64,000 nucleotides of DNA, from NCBI GenBank assembly GCA_963837945.1, contig CAWIQD010000015.1:1-64000 (forward strand), read 5' to 3'. A program made the position numbers and the translations under genes. Every line of letters begins with the position of its first letter. Position 1 is the first letter of the stretch. Source of the stretch: CAVUBL01 sp963837945 (GTDB taxonomy: Bacteria; Acidobacteriota; Thermoanaerobaculia; Multivoradales; DATKCC01). The notes beneath the pieces are model-generated. The model did not search any database and had not been told where the DNA came from. It saw nothing but the letters and a program-made list of their open reading frames with translations. Shown here one piece after another: positions 15,082 to 21,988 of this stretch.

Positions 15082-16620
15082 TCAGGCGGCGGCCCGGGCT
15101 TGCGGCTCGAGGGCCTGTGCCCAGGCGGCGGGGGTGAGCTCGGCGACGGCGTTGCGCGGGTGGGTGGGCAGGCGCTCGAAGAGATCGCGGAGGTAGGCGA
15201 AGGGGTCGAGGTCGTGGAGGCGAGCCGAGGCGATCAGGCTGTAGAGGATGGCGGCGCGGCGGCCGCCCTCGTCGCTGCCGGCGAAGAGCCAGTTCTTGCG
15301 GCCGACGGCGACGCGGCGTAGTGCCTGTTCGGCGTTGTTGTTATCGATGGCGAGATCGCCGTCGGTGGTGTAGCGGCGAAGCGCCTGCCACTGGAGCTGG
15401 GCGTAGGTGAAGGCTCCGCCCATCGGGCTCTTGGGGATCACCCGCGGGGCCTCCTCCTGGAGCCAGAGGGCGAAGACGTCGAGGACCGGCACCGAGTGAG
15501 CGCGGCGCATCTCCAGGCGCTTCTCGGGCGCCAGCTCCCGCGCCCGCTTCTCGACCTGGTAGAGCTGGCGCACGAAGGCGAGCGCGGTCAATCCCCGCTC
15601 GGGGTCCGTCGTCCGGGCGTCGTAGAACTTCCTTCGGGCATGGGCCCAGCAGGCGACCTCGGTGACCGTGCCACCGGCATAGATTCCGTCATAGCCGCCA
15701 TAGGCATCGGCCTGGAGAAACCCCGAATAGCCTTCCAAGAAGCGCGCCGGTCCGTCGCGCTTGCGATCCGGGGTGTAGTCGAAGACCGCGTGGCGGTGGT
15801 CCCGGTCTCCGAGGTAGACCCAGAGCCGAGCCGTCCGGGTCTGCTCCCGGCTCCTGTCGAGCACCGGCACCAGCGTGTCGTCGGTGTGGAGGACCTTCGA
15901 GGCCAGGACGTCGCGCTTCATGGCCTCGACCACCGGTGCAGCCAGCGCCGCCGCCGCGCCCACCCAGTCACAGAGCGTCGAGCGCGAGAGCTCGACACCG
16001 TGGCGGGCGAAGATCCCCGCCTGGCGGGCGAGCGGCAGGTGGTCGGCGTACTTGCTGACCACGACGTGGGCCAGAAGGCCCGGGCCGGGCAGGCCCTTGG
16101 CGATCGGCTGGGCCGGCGCGGACGCCGTGACCACCCCGTCCTCGCAGAGTCGGCAGGCGTACTTGCCGCACACGGTCTCGAGGACGAAGAAGGAGGCCGG
16201 GACGTACTCGAGCTGCTCCTTGACCTCCTCGCCGATGCGCACCATCGGGGCACCGCAGCCGCGGCACTGGCGCTCGTCTTCAGAGGGCTCGTGCTCGACC
16301 CGCTGGCGTGGCAGATCCTCCGGCAGCCGCCGGCGGCCGTGGCCCCGACGCCGGGGTCCAGAAGGCGGCGGCTCCTCGGGGTCGTCGGGCTCTTCCGGGA
16401 GCGCCGCGGCGGTGAGGCCCTGGATCTCTCCCAGCGCCAGGGCGAGCTGATTCGGATCGATCCGCTCCGAGCTCCGGCCGAAGACCCGCCGGGCGAGAGC
16501 GTCGATCTGATGTTGCAATTGCTCCTGGCGACGATAGCTTTCCTGGAGCTCTTGATGGAGCTCCGCGATCAATTGCTTGAGCAGGCCCGGGTCGTCCGGG
16601 AGCGTCGCGGGAGGGCTCAT
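15082..16620 (-). CDS. tnpC: IS66 transposase TnpC
   Basis: This 512-residue protein has the IS66 architecture. A coiled-coil N-terminus (LLKQLIAELHQELQESYRRQ and on) is followed by the R-x-FGRSSER block and a Cys-rich zinc-finger (CRGCGAPM, then CGKYACRLCEDG). The DDE core includes HTDDTLVPVLD, VFDYTPDRKRDGPARFL, LQADAYGGYDGIY and VACWAHARRKFYDA. The C-terminal IDNNNAEQALRRVAVGRKNWLFAGSDEGG carries the Glu. The length is typical. It follows tnpB after about 48 bases. Confidence 0.95.
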   Translation of the reverse strand: MSPPATLPDDPGLLKQLIAELHQELQESYRRQEQLQHQIDALARRVFGRSSERIDPNQLALALGEIQGLTAAALPEEPDDPEEPPPSGPRRRGHGRRRLPEDLPRQRVEHEPSEDERQCRGCGAPMVRIGEEVKEQLEYVPASFFVLETVCGKYACRLCEDGVVTASAPAQPIAKGLPGPGLLAHVVVSKYADHLPLARQAGIFARHGVELSRSTLCDWVGAAAALAAPVVEAMKRDVLASKVLHTDDTLVPVLDRSREQTRTARLWVYLGDRDHRHAVFDYTPDRKRDGPARFLEGYSGFLQADAYGGYDGIYAGGTVTEVACWAHARRKFYDARTTDPERGLTALAFVRQLYQVEKRARELAPEKRLEMRRAHSVPVLDVFALWLQEEAPRVIPKSPMGGAFTYAQLQWQALRRYTTDGDLAIDNNNAEQALRRVAVGRKNWLFAGSDEGGRRAAILYSLIASARLHDLDPFAYLRDLFERLPTHPRNAVAELTPAAWAQALEPQARAAA

Positions 16621-16668
16621 TCGATGGACGGATTCTACCTCGGAACCCGTCCGAAGGAAAGGTTTTTT

Positions 16669-17016
16669 TCAGCTCGCGGCGAGGCGAAATCTCTTGTGCC
16701 GGCGGGCTCCGGCGAGGTCGATGCCCTCGAGCAGCAACATCAGCTCCGAAGCCTCCAGCTCGACGCAACCGGAGGCCCCCACGGGGAAGTGAAACACCCC
16801 GCGCTCGAGCCGCTTGTACCAGAGGCAGAACCCGGTGCGGTCCCAGAACAAGATCTTCACCCGGTCGCCTCGACGATTGCGAAAGACGTAGAGGTGTCCC
16901 GAGAGTGGCTCCTCGCCGAGGCTGCGCACCGTCGCCGCCAGCCCGTCGAAGGAGCGCCGGAGGTCCACCACCTCCGTCGCCACGAAGATCTGGACCGCCG
17001 GCGGCAAGCTCAGCAT
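16669..17016 (-). CDS. tnpB: IS66 accessory protein TnpB
   Basis: This 115-residue protein has the typical IS66 Orf2 sequence: MLSLPPAVQIFVATEVVDLR, SFDGLAATVRSLGEEPLSGH, YVFRNRRGDRVKILFWDRTG and FCLWYKRLERGVFHFP. The ATG at 17016 is chosen because homology begins there and it overlaps the tnpA stop (ATGCTGA), which allows coupled translation. The longer upstream frame lies inside tnpA. TnpB is required for transposition of most IS66 elements; its biochemical role is unclear. Confidence 0.93.
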   Translation of the reverse strand: MLSLPPAVQIFVATEVVDLRRSFDGLAATVRSLGEEPLSGHLYVFRNRRGDRVKILFWDRTGFCLWYKRLERGVFHFPVGASGCVELEASELMLLLEGIDLAGARRHKRFRLAAS

Positions 17017-17396
17017 GAGCCATGCTCCTCGATCACCGCCAGCAGGCGCGCGAGCGACTCCGCCTCGAAGTCCGCCGGAACCCGCAGGCACCAGCCTCCC
17101 GGCAGCTCCAGCCCGAAGGCGCCGCCCACGGGCTCCCGTCCCGGCCGGGGCGAAAGCTCCACGATCCGCACCGGGACGAACGCCGGGAGCGCTCCCGCCG
17201 GCCGGTCCTGCACTCGACCCTCAGCCGGCGGCCGACCCGGCAGGCCCAGCTTCCACTTCCACCAACGAAACGACGCCACCGCCACCCCGTGCCCCCGACA
17301 GAAGGCCTCCTGCGTCAGCCCGCTTTCACGCCACTCGCCCACCAACCGCCGCCAAGCACTCTCTCGCTCCGACGACTCGACTCGCTTCCGCGCCAT
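17010..17396 (-). CDS. tnpA: IS66 accessory protein TnpA
   Basis: This 128-residue protein has an N-terminal HTH of the IS66 Orf1 type: SAWRRLVGEWRESGLTQEAF, CRGHGVAVASFRWWKWKLG. A Pro-rich linker and a short VPVRIVEL strand region follow. A strong GGAGGTG stands six bases before the ATG. It is the first gene of the element. Confidence 0.9.
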   Translation of the reverse strand: MARKRVESSERESAWRRLVGEWRESGLTQEAFCRGHGVAVASFRWWKWKLGLPGRPPAEGRVQDRPAGALPAFVPVRIVELSPRPGREPVGGAFGLELPGGWCLRVPADFEAESLARLLAVIEEHGSC

Positions 17397-17466
17397 GGGT
17401 CACCTCCTGGCGCTGATCCTGTCGAGCCGGCCCGGCTGGCGGAAGGTGGGTTGGCCGGACGCTTAC

Positions 17467-17805
17467 TTTTGGCTAGCCGAATGGGAACACAGTAATGCGT
17501 CTGACGACGCCAAAAGACGGGGACGCGCGCGGAAGGAGCTGGATTCGATTGCTCAGGATATACGTGTAGCCCTTCATGGCGTCCCCTGGTTCAGTGCGCT
17601 ACGTGGTACCATAGCTCCCAGCCTGGATGGGGCCTCATTTGATGTGCTACCTGACCTCAGCATGGTCTCCGATCTTCTGAGCAAGGCGGGGACTACATTC
17701 CTAAGGCGCCGTAAATTCCTGGCGCTACTTAGTAAGGAATTCTCAACTGACGCGCAGCTTGGCGCTGACCTCAATCGCCTGCTGCAGCGGGCGATCGTTG
17801 AGTAA
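17467..17805 (+). pseudogene. C-terminal remnant of an unrecognised gene interrupted by IS66
   Basis: An open forward frame continues from the IS66 end for 112 codons (WLAEWEHSNASDDAKRRGRA, LPDLSMVSDLLSKAGTTFLR, LLQRAIVE). The codon use is lower in GC and looks like real coding, but there is no start outside the IS. It resembles no family I know. The 5' part may have been lost in the IS66/DDE rearrangement. Confidence 0.45.
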
Positions 17806-18308
17806 AGGTGTAGCATTCTCTCGCATCATCGCTGCGGCGCCAAGGACCCTTTGTCGGATTTAGGCGGGGTCGTTCCTTCTGCTCCCTAGACTGTGGGTTC
17901 TAGGCAGGGGGCTCGATCCCCTGGTCGGAGGGGTCCAAGGGCTGGTCTGGACCCGGTGGACCCGGGATCCCAGGGGCTGGACTCGGGGGATTGGCGACTT
18001 GGTACCATGCATCAAGGGCGGGCGCTTCATTGACAACCAGGCCCTGATGGATGAATGGTTCCCGACGACGGGAGACACACGAGGCCTTCAGATCCCGTGG
18101 AGAACCGAGGCTCAGAACCGACCGCAGGCCCAAGCATGCCGTAGCGAAGCGTCGAGGTTGTGCGAACCGGGACGTTCGATGTCCACCGTGTCGAGCGTGC
18201 AGGAGGGGTGCGGGCTTGACATCGCTTTCCATGGAAGACCTCCGCACGGTGCCGTCCGGACAGCCGAGGGCCAAACCGTCGTCCGTCCTCAAGGGAGGCG
18301 CCCCGGGT
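17806..18308. other. No supported gene
   Basis: Frames on both strands lack recognisable domains. A minus-strand stretch ending near 17900 reads as a Pro-rich tail (GIPGPPGPDQPLDPSDQGIE) and could be the fossil end of a gene. The bases around 17920-17990 contain several GGTCC/GGACC and GGGATCCC-type inverted elements. Confidence 0.4.
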
Positions 18309-18932
18309 CTAATGCGGGGACGAGTCAGGTGCTGCCGTAGCAGGGAGCTCGATCTCATTGGAACGAAGTTGACCTGTCCAGATGCGGAAGTCCGAGAAAC
18401 AATGAGTGTACTGGGCCGGTTCCGCGTCCAAGACGATAGCGGCGCGCAGGGGTTCTTTTAGAGCGGCAAGATCTAGCTGGTCAGAGAGGGGCCGCGCCAC
18501 GAAGTTCGACAGATGAAGCGTGATGGAGTAGGCGGCCCCAGATTCGAGGGAAACCAGAAGATCATCGACTCTGCCACCGACCACGATCCAGCTATTGTAG
18601 TAGTATCGCTTCTCGCCGGCATCAGTCGTTACAACCAGGCGAAGAGAGTCCGGAGACTGACGCGCTCCGTTGTCTAGCATGTCTCCGAGGACGACCATCG
18701 TGTCTCGCTTCCCGGTGTTCTCTAGGACCACCCGAACCAGGGGTTCAGAATCACCGCTCCCTTTTTCAACCGTGGCGTGGAGAGCCAGCTGCTCGTCGCC
18801 GTAGGGACCGCCACAAGTTGAGCAAATCGTCCATGGATCTTGAGCGTGCGGAGGCTCCTGCTGGGCCCCCTGGGGTCGCGCCGCGAGGGTCGCTGCGGAA
18901 AGGAACAGCGAGAGCCATAGAGCTGGTGACAT
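18309..18932 (-). CDS. Secreted protein of unknown function
   Basis: This is a 207-residue protein with a clear signal peptide (MSPALWLSLFLSAATLAA, cleavage near ARPQGA). The mature part begins with a CSTCGGPYG pair. It continues as a beta-rich domain (ALHATVEKGSGDSEPLVRVV, LENTGKRDTMVVLGDM, YSITLHLSNFVARPLSD) resembling an Ig-like or 'intracellular proteinase inhibitor'-like sandwich, as in the secreted family at 26.6-30.5 kb. The phrase 'LENTGKRDTMVV' parallels 'ATNPTKRPIIL' in those proteins. It is isolated between relic regions. Function is unknown. Confidence 0.65.
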   Translation of the reverse strand: MSPALWLSLFLSAATLAARPQGAQQEPPHAQDPWTICSTCGGPYGDEQLALHATVEKGSGDSEPLVRVVLENTGKRDTMVVLGDMLDNGARQSPDSLRLVVTTDAGEKRYYYNSWIVVGGRVDDLLVSLESGAAYSITLHLSNFVARPLSDQLDLAALKEPLRAAIVLDAEPAQYTHCFSDFRIWTGQLRSNEIELPATAAPDSSPH

Positions 18933-19302
18933 TGGAAGGCCTGCCTGTTTCGTTAGAGGTCTGGGAGTCAGAAGGATGGGGACGGTGACGATGAGGGCTC
19001 TTTGCTACGCCGCCGAGACAGTAGAGAGTCCGCGGGAACTTCTCCGGCCTTCAAGCAGAACCCGGGTGGGCGAACGCGCGGGCCGCGAACCCTCGATTCC
19101 ACGGAACTCAAGGGTTCCTCCCAAGTCGACCGTTCCGGTCTCGCAGTCCCGCAAGCGGCTCCGCGAGCCGAACGAAGAACCCTCGGGAGCTACGTCCCGG
19201 GTTCCGAGAGCATGAAGTCGAGTCTGCTGCCATCATGCATCCGCTGAGAGTCTACTCGAGCTCGAGATTGGGCACAAAAGCTCCGTCGCCGGCAGGAGGG
19301 GC
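18933..19302. other. No gene seen
   Basis: This gap lies between the secreted protein and the first fossil integrase tail. Short forward frames (18976-19247) have no domain content or convincing start. The region upstream of 18932 should contain that gene's promoter. Confidence 0.45.
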
Positions 19303-19368
19303 TCAAGCCGGGAACTCGACCACCGCTCCAGCCGGCCCGTCGCCGACGATCTCCTCGACCCGCCGGCC
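19303..19368 (-). pseudogene. Fossil integrase C-terminal tail
   Basis: The minus frame reads GRRVEEIVGDGPAGAVVEF before its stop. It corresponds residue for residue to the end of the active integrase (GRRIEEIVRPGGQGAVVPF). Only this tail survives, so an older related element once ended here. Confidence 0.65.
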
Positions 19369-19436
19369 GCATGCGATGAGCGCCTGCCTCCTCACTCGGC
19401 TCTCTCGTGTGCCCTTGGCAAGGACGCGGCCGGCGC

Positions 19437-19766
19437 TCATCGAACGACGTGCACCGGGATCTTCTCGAGCTCGGCCCGAAGCTGCTCGGCGGCACGCCAA
19501 AGGTCGTGGGCCTGCTGCATCCGGAGTCAGAGGTCCGGGCCGTTGCCGCAGAACTTCCCCAGGCGAAGCGCCACCTCGGGGGTCAGCGTCGAGCGGCAGG
19601 AGAGGAGCCGATCGAGCCTTTGGCGGGGTACCCGCAGCCTCCTGGCCACCTCAGCCTCCGAGAGGTCTAGCGCGGGCAGGACAACCTCACGAAGGATCTC
19701 GCCGGGGTGAGTGGACAGGCGCCAGCTGGTCGGGACCGGAACGGAGTGCTCAGCCACCGGCGGCAT
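19437..19766 (-). pseudogene. higA antitoxin inactivated by a nonsense change
   Basis: The frame starts MPPVAEHSVPVPTSWRLSTH and carries PGEILREVVLPALDLSEAEV plus an HTH much like the intact HigA at 3373-3693. After FCGNGPDL a TGA replaces the Trp codon of the intact copy. Beyond it the same frame goes on with RMQQAHDLW, then EQLRAELEKIP to a stop at 19437. The truncated product would keep the HTH but lose the last 30 residues. No higB partner remains beside it. Confidence 0.8.
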
Positions 19767-19778
19767 CCCTCTGGAGGA

Positions 19779-19892
19779 TCACGTATCGCGCACCGGAAGG
19801 GACCGTACGCGGATCGCCCCTTCCGTGACGCTCACGATCGCGCCCTGCTCCAGAGCCTCCTTCGAAGTCACGAGTGCCCTCCGGAACTTCAC
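19779..19892 (-). pseudogene. C-terminal stub of a DUF5615-like PIN-fold toxin
   Basis: A GTG overlapping the DUF433 stop (GTGA) opens a 37-residue frame: FRRALVTSKEALEQGAIVSV, then TEGAIRVRSLPV. This matches the end of DUF5615 toxins as I remember them (E-G-x-x-V-x-V-x-E-x-x-I-R-x-R-x-L-P). The catalytic acidic N-terminal part is absent, so it should be inactive. It was too short for standard calling. Confidence 0.5.
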
Positions 19893-20125
19893 AAGGCGAT
19901 GGGCTCGGCGGGGAGCACCTGTTCCTCCGCCAGCCAGGGGGCATAGTGCAACGCCTGGTGCACGTCCTCGGTCTCGAGGTAGGGATACGCCTCGACGATC
20001 TCCTCCGGCGTCATGCCGTTGGCGGTCAAGTTCAGGATCAGCGAGATGGCGACCCGCATTCCCCGGATGCAGGCCCGCCCCCCCATGACCTGGGGATCGA
20101 AGGTGATCCTGTCGAACCCGAGCAT
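19889..20125 (-). CDS. DUF433 antitoxin
   Basis: This 78-residue protein has the DUF433 signature: FDRITFDPQVMGGRACIRGM, RVAISLILNLTANGMTPEEI and VEAYPYLETEDVHQALHYA. DUF433 proteins are winged-helix antitoxins normally followed by a DUF5615 PIN-fold toxin, and the overlapping downstream frame is the stub of exactly that family. The antitoxin itself is intact in length and core residues. Confidence 0.88.
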   Translation of the reverse strand: MLGFDRITFDPQVMGGRACIRGMRVAISLILNLTANGMTPEEIVEAYPYLETEDVHQALHYAPWLAEEQVLPAEPIAL

Positions 20126-20179
20126 CGCTTGCCTCCTCGTGGTCCTCGGAACGGCTCGGCCGGCCGGAGGCCGACTCGA

Positions 20180-20698
20180 TTATCCCCCGTCCTTGCGCGG
20201 CTTCCCTAGATCTCGCGCAACCCTCACCTCTTCGCGCGCCTCGTCCAGGTTCGCCGGACCGATCCTCAGCGGGACCCCGAGCCGCTCGAACCGCTCGGCC
20301 AGCTCGAACCGAGAGATGCCGAGGGTACCCGCGAGCTTGGCGAGGCTGATCTCCCCGTCCAGGTAGCGCCGAAGGTGAACCTCGAGGTCCTGCTCACCCC
20401 TCTCCGAGCCGGACGCGAGGTGAGCCAGGCCCTGGAGAAGCCAGAGGTCGAGAGCGTCGAGTTGCACGGGCTCCTCGGCGTCCGGGCGTCCCTCGGGGCT
20501 CGCCGGCCGCTCGATCGCTGCGAGGTCCCGCCGGAGGCCCTGGCCGACGTAGGCGCGGATCAACGGTAGGTGCCCGGAGAACCCCCGGGCCGGGGCCACA
20601 CGCTCCAGGTCGTCGACCACGTCTTCCGGCAGGCGGAGACGGAGGGTGGTCATCGGGCGGTCCTTCCTCAGGCGCTTCCTGAGCTCGTGAGCCTTCAT
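20180..20698 (-). CDS. Antitoxin-like protein: ribbon-helix-helix domain plus UPF0175-type HTH
   Basis: This 172-residue protein starts at an ATG preceded by GGAGAC. Residues 1-60 (MKAHELRKRLRKDRPMTTLR, LRLPEDVVDDLERVAPARGF, LIRAYVGQGLRRDL) form a ribbon-helix-helix of the kind found in CopG/BrnA antitoxins. The C-terminal 75 residues (LRRYLDGEISLAKLAGTLGI, SRFELAERFERLGVPLRIGP, LDEAREE) match UPF0175 antitoxins. Having both on one chain is unusual. No toxin of the BrnT or PIN type sits next to it. Its ATG overlaps the stop of the upstream small frame (ATGA). Confidence 0.75.
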   Translation of the reverse strand: MKAHELRKRLRKDRPMTTLRLRLPEDVVDDLERVAPARGFSGHLPLIRAYVGQGLRRDLAAIERPASPEGRPDAEEPVQLDALDLWLLQGLAHLASGSERGEQDLEVHLRRYLDGEISLAKLAGTLGISRFELAERFERLGVPLRIGPANLDEAREEVRVARDLGKPRKDGG

Positions 20699-20895
20699 CG
20701 AGTCGTCTCCCCGCATGGGTTTCCGTCGTTCCCGTGCTCCGGTCCCTCTCTCTGCTTCGACGAGTCCACGTGCTTCGTGGCTTGCGCGACCTGCCAGGCG
20801 ACCACGCGCTCTGCGGCGACCGCCTCGACGTCCTCGAGCAGGCCTTCCTCGCGGAGGAAGTCGTCGAAGTCTCTGCCCAGGTGCTGTTCGTTCAT
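20695..20895 (-). pseudogene. Truncated XRE-type antitoxin, N-terminal part only
   Basis: The first 40 residues (MNEQHLGRDFDDFLREEGLL, EDVEAVAAERVVAWQVAQA) match the N-terminus of a common XRE antitoxin family whose HTH normally follows at once. Here the frame turns into TKHVDSSKQREGPEHG and stops at 66 residues with no HTH. A frame change or deletion is likely. It is co-linear with the RHH/UPF0175 gene through an ATGA overlap. Confidence 0.5.
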
Positions 20896-20929
20896 GGCGG
20901 GTCTACGGCTCGGTCACCCATTCTTGGTC

Positions 20930-21271
20930 TCACGCCCCGCGCTCCCCGTTCCGAGCCTCGTCCTCGGAGGAGGCCTGGGGATCGCCGAGGGCAGACTGTA
21001 GAAGCCGATGGCTCTCGAAGACGGCAAGAACCTCGACGGCGCCCGGGGCCACGCGGTAGACGATCCGGTACCCCCGGAGGATCACCTCACGCACCTCCTC
21101 TTGATTCAGCTCGGGGACCACGCGCCCGGCCAAGGGGCGCTCGGCCACCTCCTCCGCTCGCCGCTTGAGCGACCCGACCCAGCGCCTCGCAGTGGCTGGC
21201 TTGTCACGGGCGATGAACCGGCCGATCTCGACCAGGTGCCGCTCGGCCCGGCGGGTCCAGTGAAGCTTCAT
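20930..21271 (-). CDS. parE: ParE/RelE-family toxin
   Basis: This 113-residue toxin has the RelE/ParE pattern: LHWTRRAERHLVEIGRFIAR, ATARRWVGSLKRRAEEVAER, PLAGRVVPELNQEEVREVIL and RGYRIVYRV with a final EVLAVFESHRLL strand. ParE relatives target gyrase and RelE relatives cut mRNA; the sequence places it closer to ParE. It overlaps the Phd antitoxin by four bases (ATGA). The last 20 residues (PQASSEDEARNGERGA) are an acidic tail beyond the fold. Confidence 0.88.
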   Translation of the reverse strand: MKLHWTRRAERHLVEIGRFIARDKPATARRWVGSLKRRAEEVAERPLAGRVVPELNQEEVREVILRGYRIVYRVAPGAVEVLAVFESHRLLQSALGDPQASSEDEARNGERGA

Positions 21272-21564
21272 GCCTCGTCGAGAGGCCCGAAGAGCTCGTC
21301 GAGCCTGGCCCCGAGCTCCTCGTTCGTGATGACCCGGCCGGCGTCCGCGTCCGCGAGCCCTTCCTGGACCGCCTCGACGAAGCGCTCGCGCTCGCGTAGG
21401 CGGTCGTACTCGTCGGGGGAGACCAGGACGCCGGCCGGCCGGCCGTGCTGCGTGATCACCACGGGGCGCCCGTCCGCGCGGAGGCGGCGGAGGACTCGAC
21501 CGGCGTGGGTCTTGAAGTCACCGATGGGAAGGATGTCTTCGGAGATCTGGAGGGCCTTGGACAT
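21268..21564 (-). CDS. Phd/YefM-family antitoxin
   Basis: This 98-residue antitoxin has the Phd fold sequence ILPIGDFKTHAGRVLRRLRA, then GRPVVITQHGRPAGVLVSPD and EYDRLRERERFVEAVQEGL. Its disordered C-terminus (ELGARLDELFGPLDEA) is where these proteins wrap the toxin. It is the first gene of the pair, followed by the ParE-like toxin with a four-base overlap. This is the only complete toxin-antitoxin pair in the 19-21.6 kb cluster. Confidence 0.9.
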   Translation of the reverse strand: MSKALQISEDILPIGDFKTHAGRVLRRLRADGRPVVITQHGRPAGVLVSPDEYDRLRERERFVEAVQEGLADADAGRVITNEELGARLDELFGPLDEA

Positions 21565-21747
21565 TTCAGGTCGTTCTCCCGTGTGGAATTAGGACTCGAA
21601 TATAGATCGATTCGCGGATCGGCACAAGTCAGCTCGAGCCAGGCAAGCGCCCACGCGGGGACAGGTCGAGCATCCTCCTCCCGGCGATCACGTCCAATCC
21701 CGCGTTCCGGGGCTCCGGCGGGGATCGGCTTCCGGGCCGGCGCTCAG

Positions 21748-21816
21748 GTGAGATCCCGGGAACGGCACCACCTCTCCAGACGGCCCGCCGCCGACGATCT
21801 CCTCGACCCGCCGGCC
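21748..21816 (-). pseudogene. Second fossil integrase C-terminal tail
   Basis: The minus frame reads GRRVEEIVGGGPSGEVVPF followed by PGSH, again the end of the P4-like integrase. It lies just before the large secreted-protein gene and marks another abandoned element boundary. Confidence 0.65.
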
Positions 21817-21988
21817 CGCTGTCGCCTCTGTATCTCGTCGGCGATTCTTGGGAGCTCTCGCTCTTGACAAGAAGTAGCTCCGCTGTTGTACTCGACTTAC
21901 TCAGGTGAAGTGAGATCTGAACCGCGCGGCGTCCCAGTTGCCGGCGTCGCGAGCCGGCTCTTGTCGGCGTGACCTGGGAGTTGAATCG

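Larger units (their letters stand above)
15010..17466 (-). mobile_element. IS66-family insertion sequence (complete)
   Basis: This 2,457-bp element is bounded by inverted repeats of about 22 bp. The ends begin GTAAGCGTCCGG and both finish AACCCACC, differing at two positions. It carries tnpA, tnpB and tnpC in the standard order on the minus strand. No 8-bp target duplication is present (left flank CCCTATCG, right flank TTTTGGCT), which points to a rearrangement after insertion, perhaps recombination with the copy whose end remains at 13312. Confidence 0.93.
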
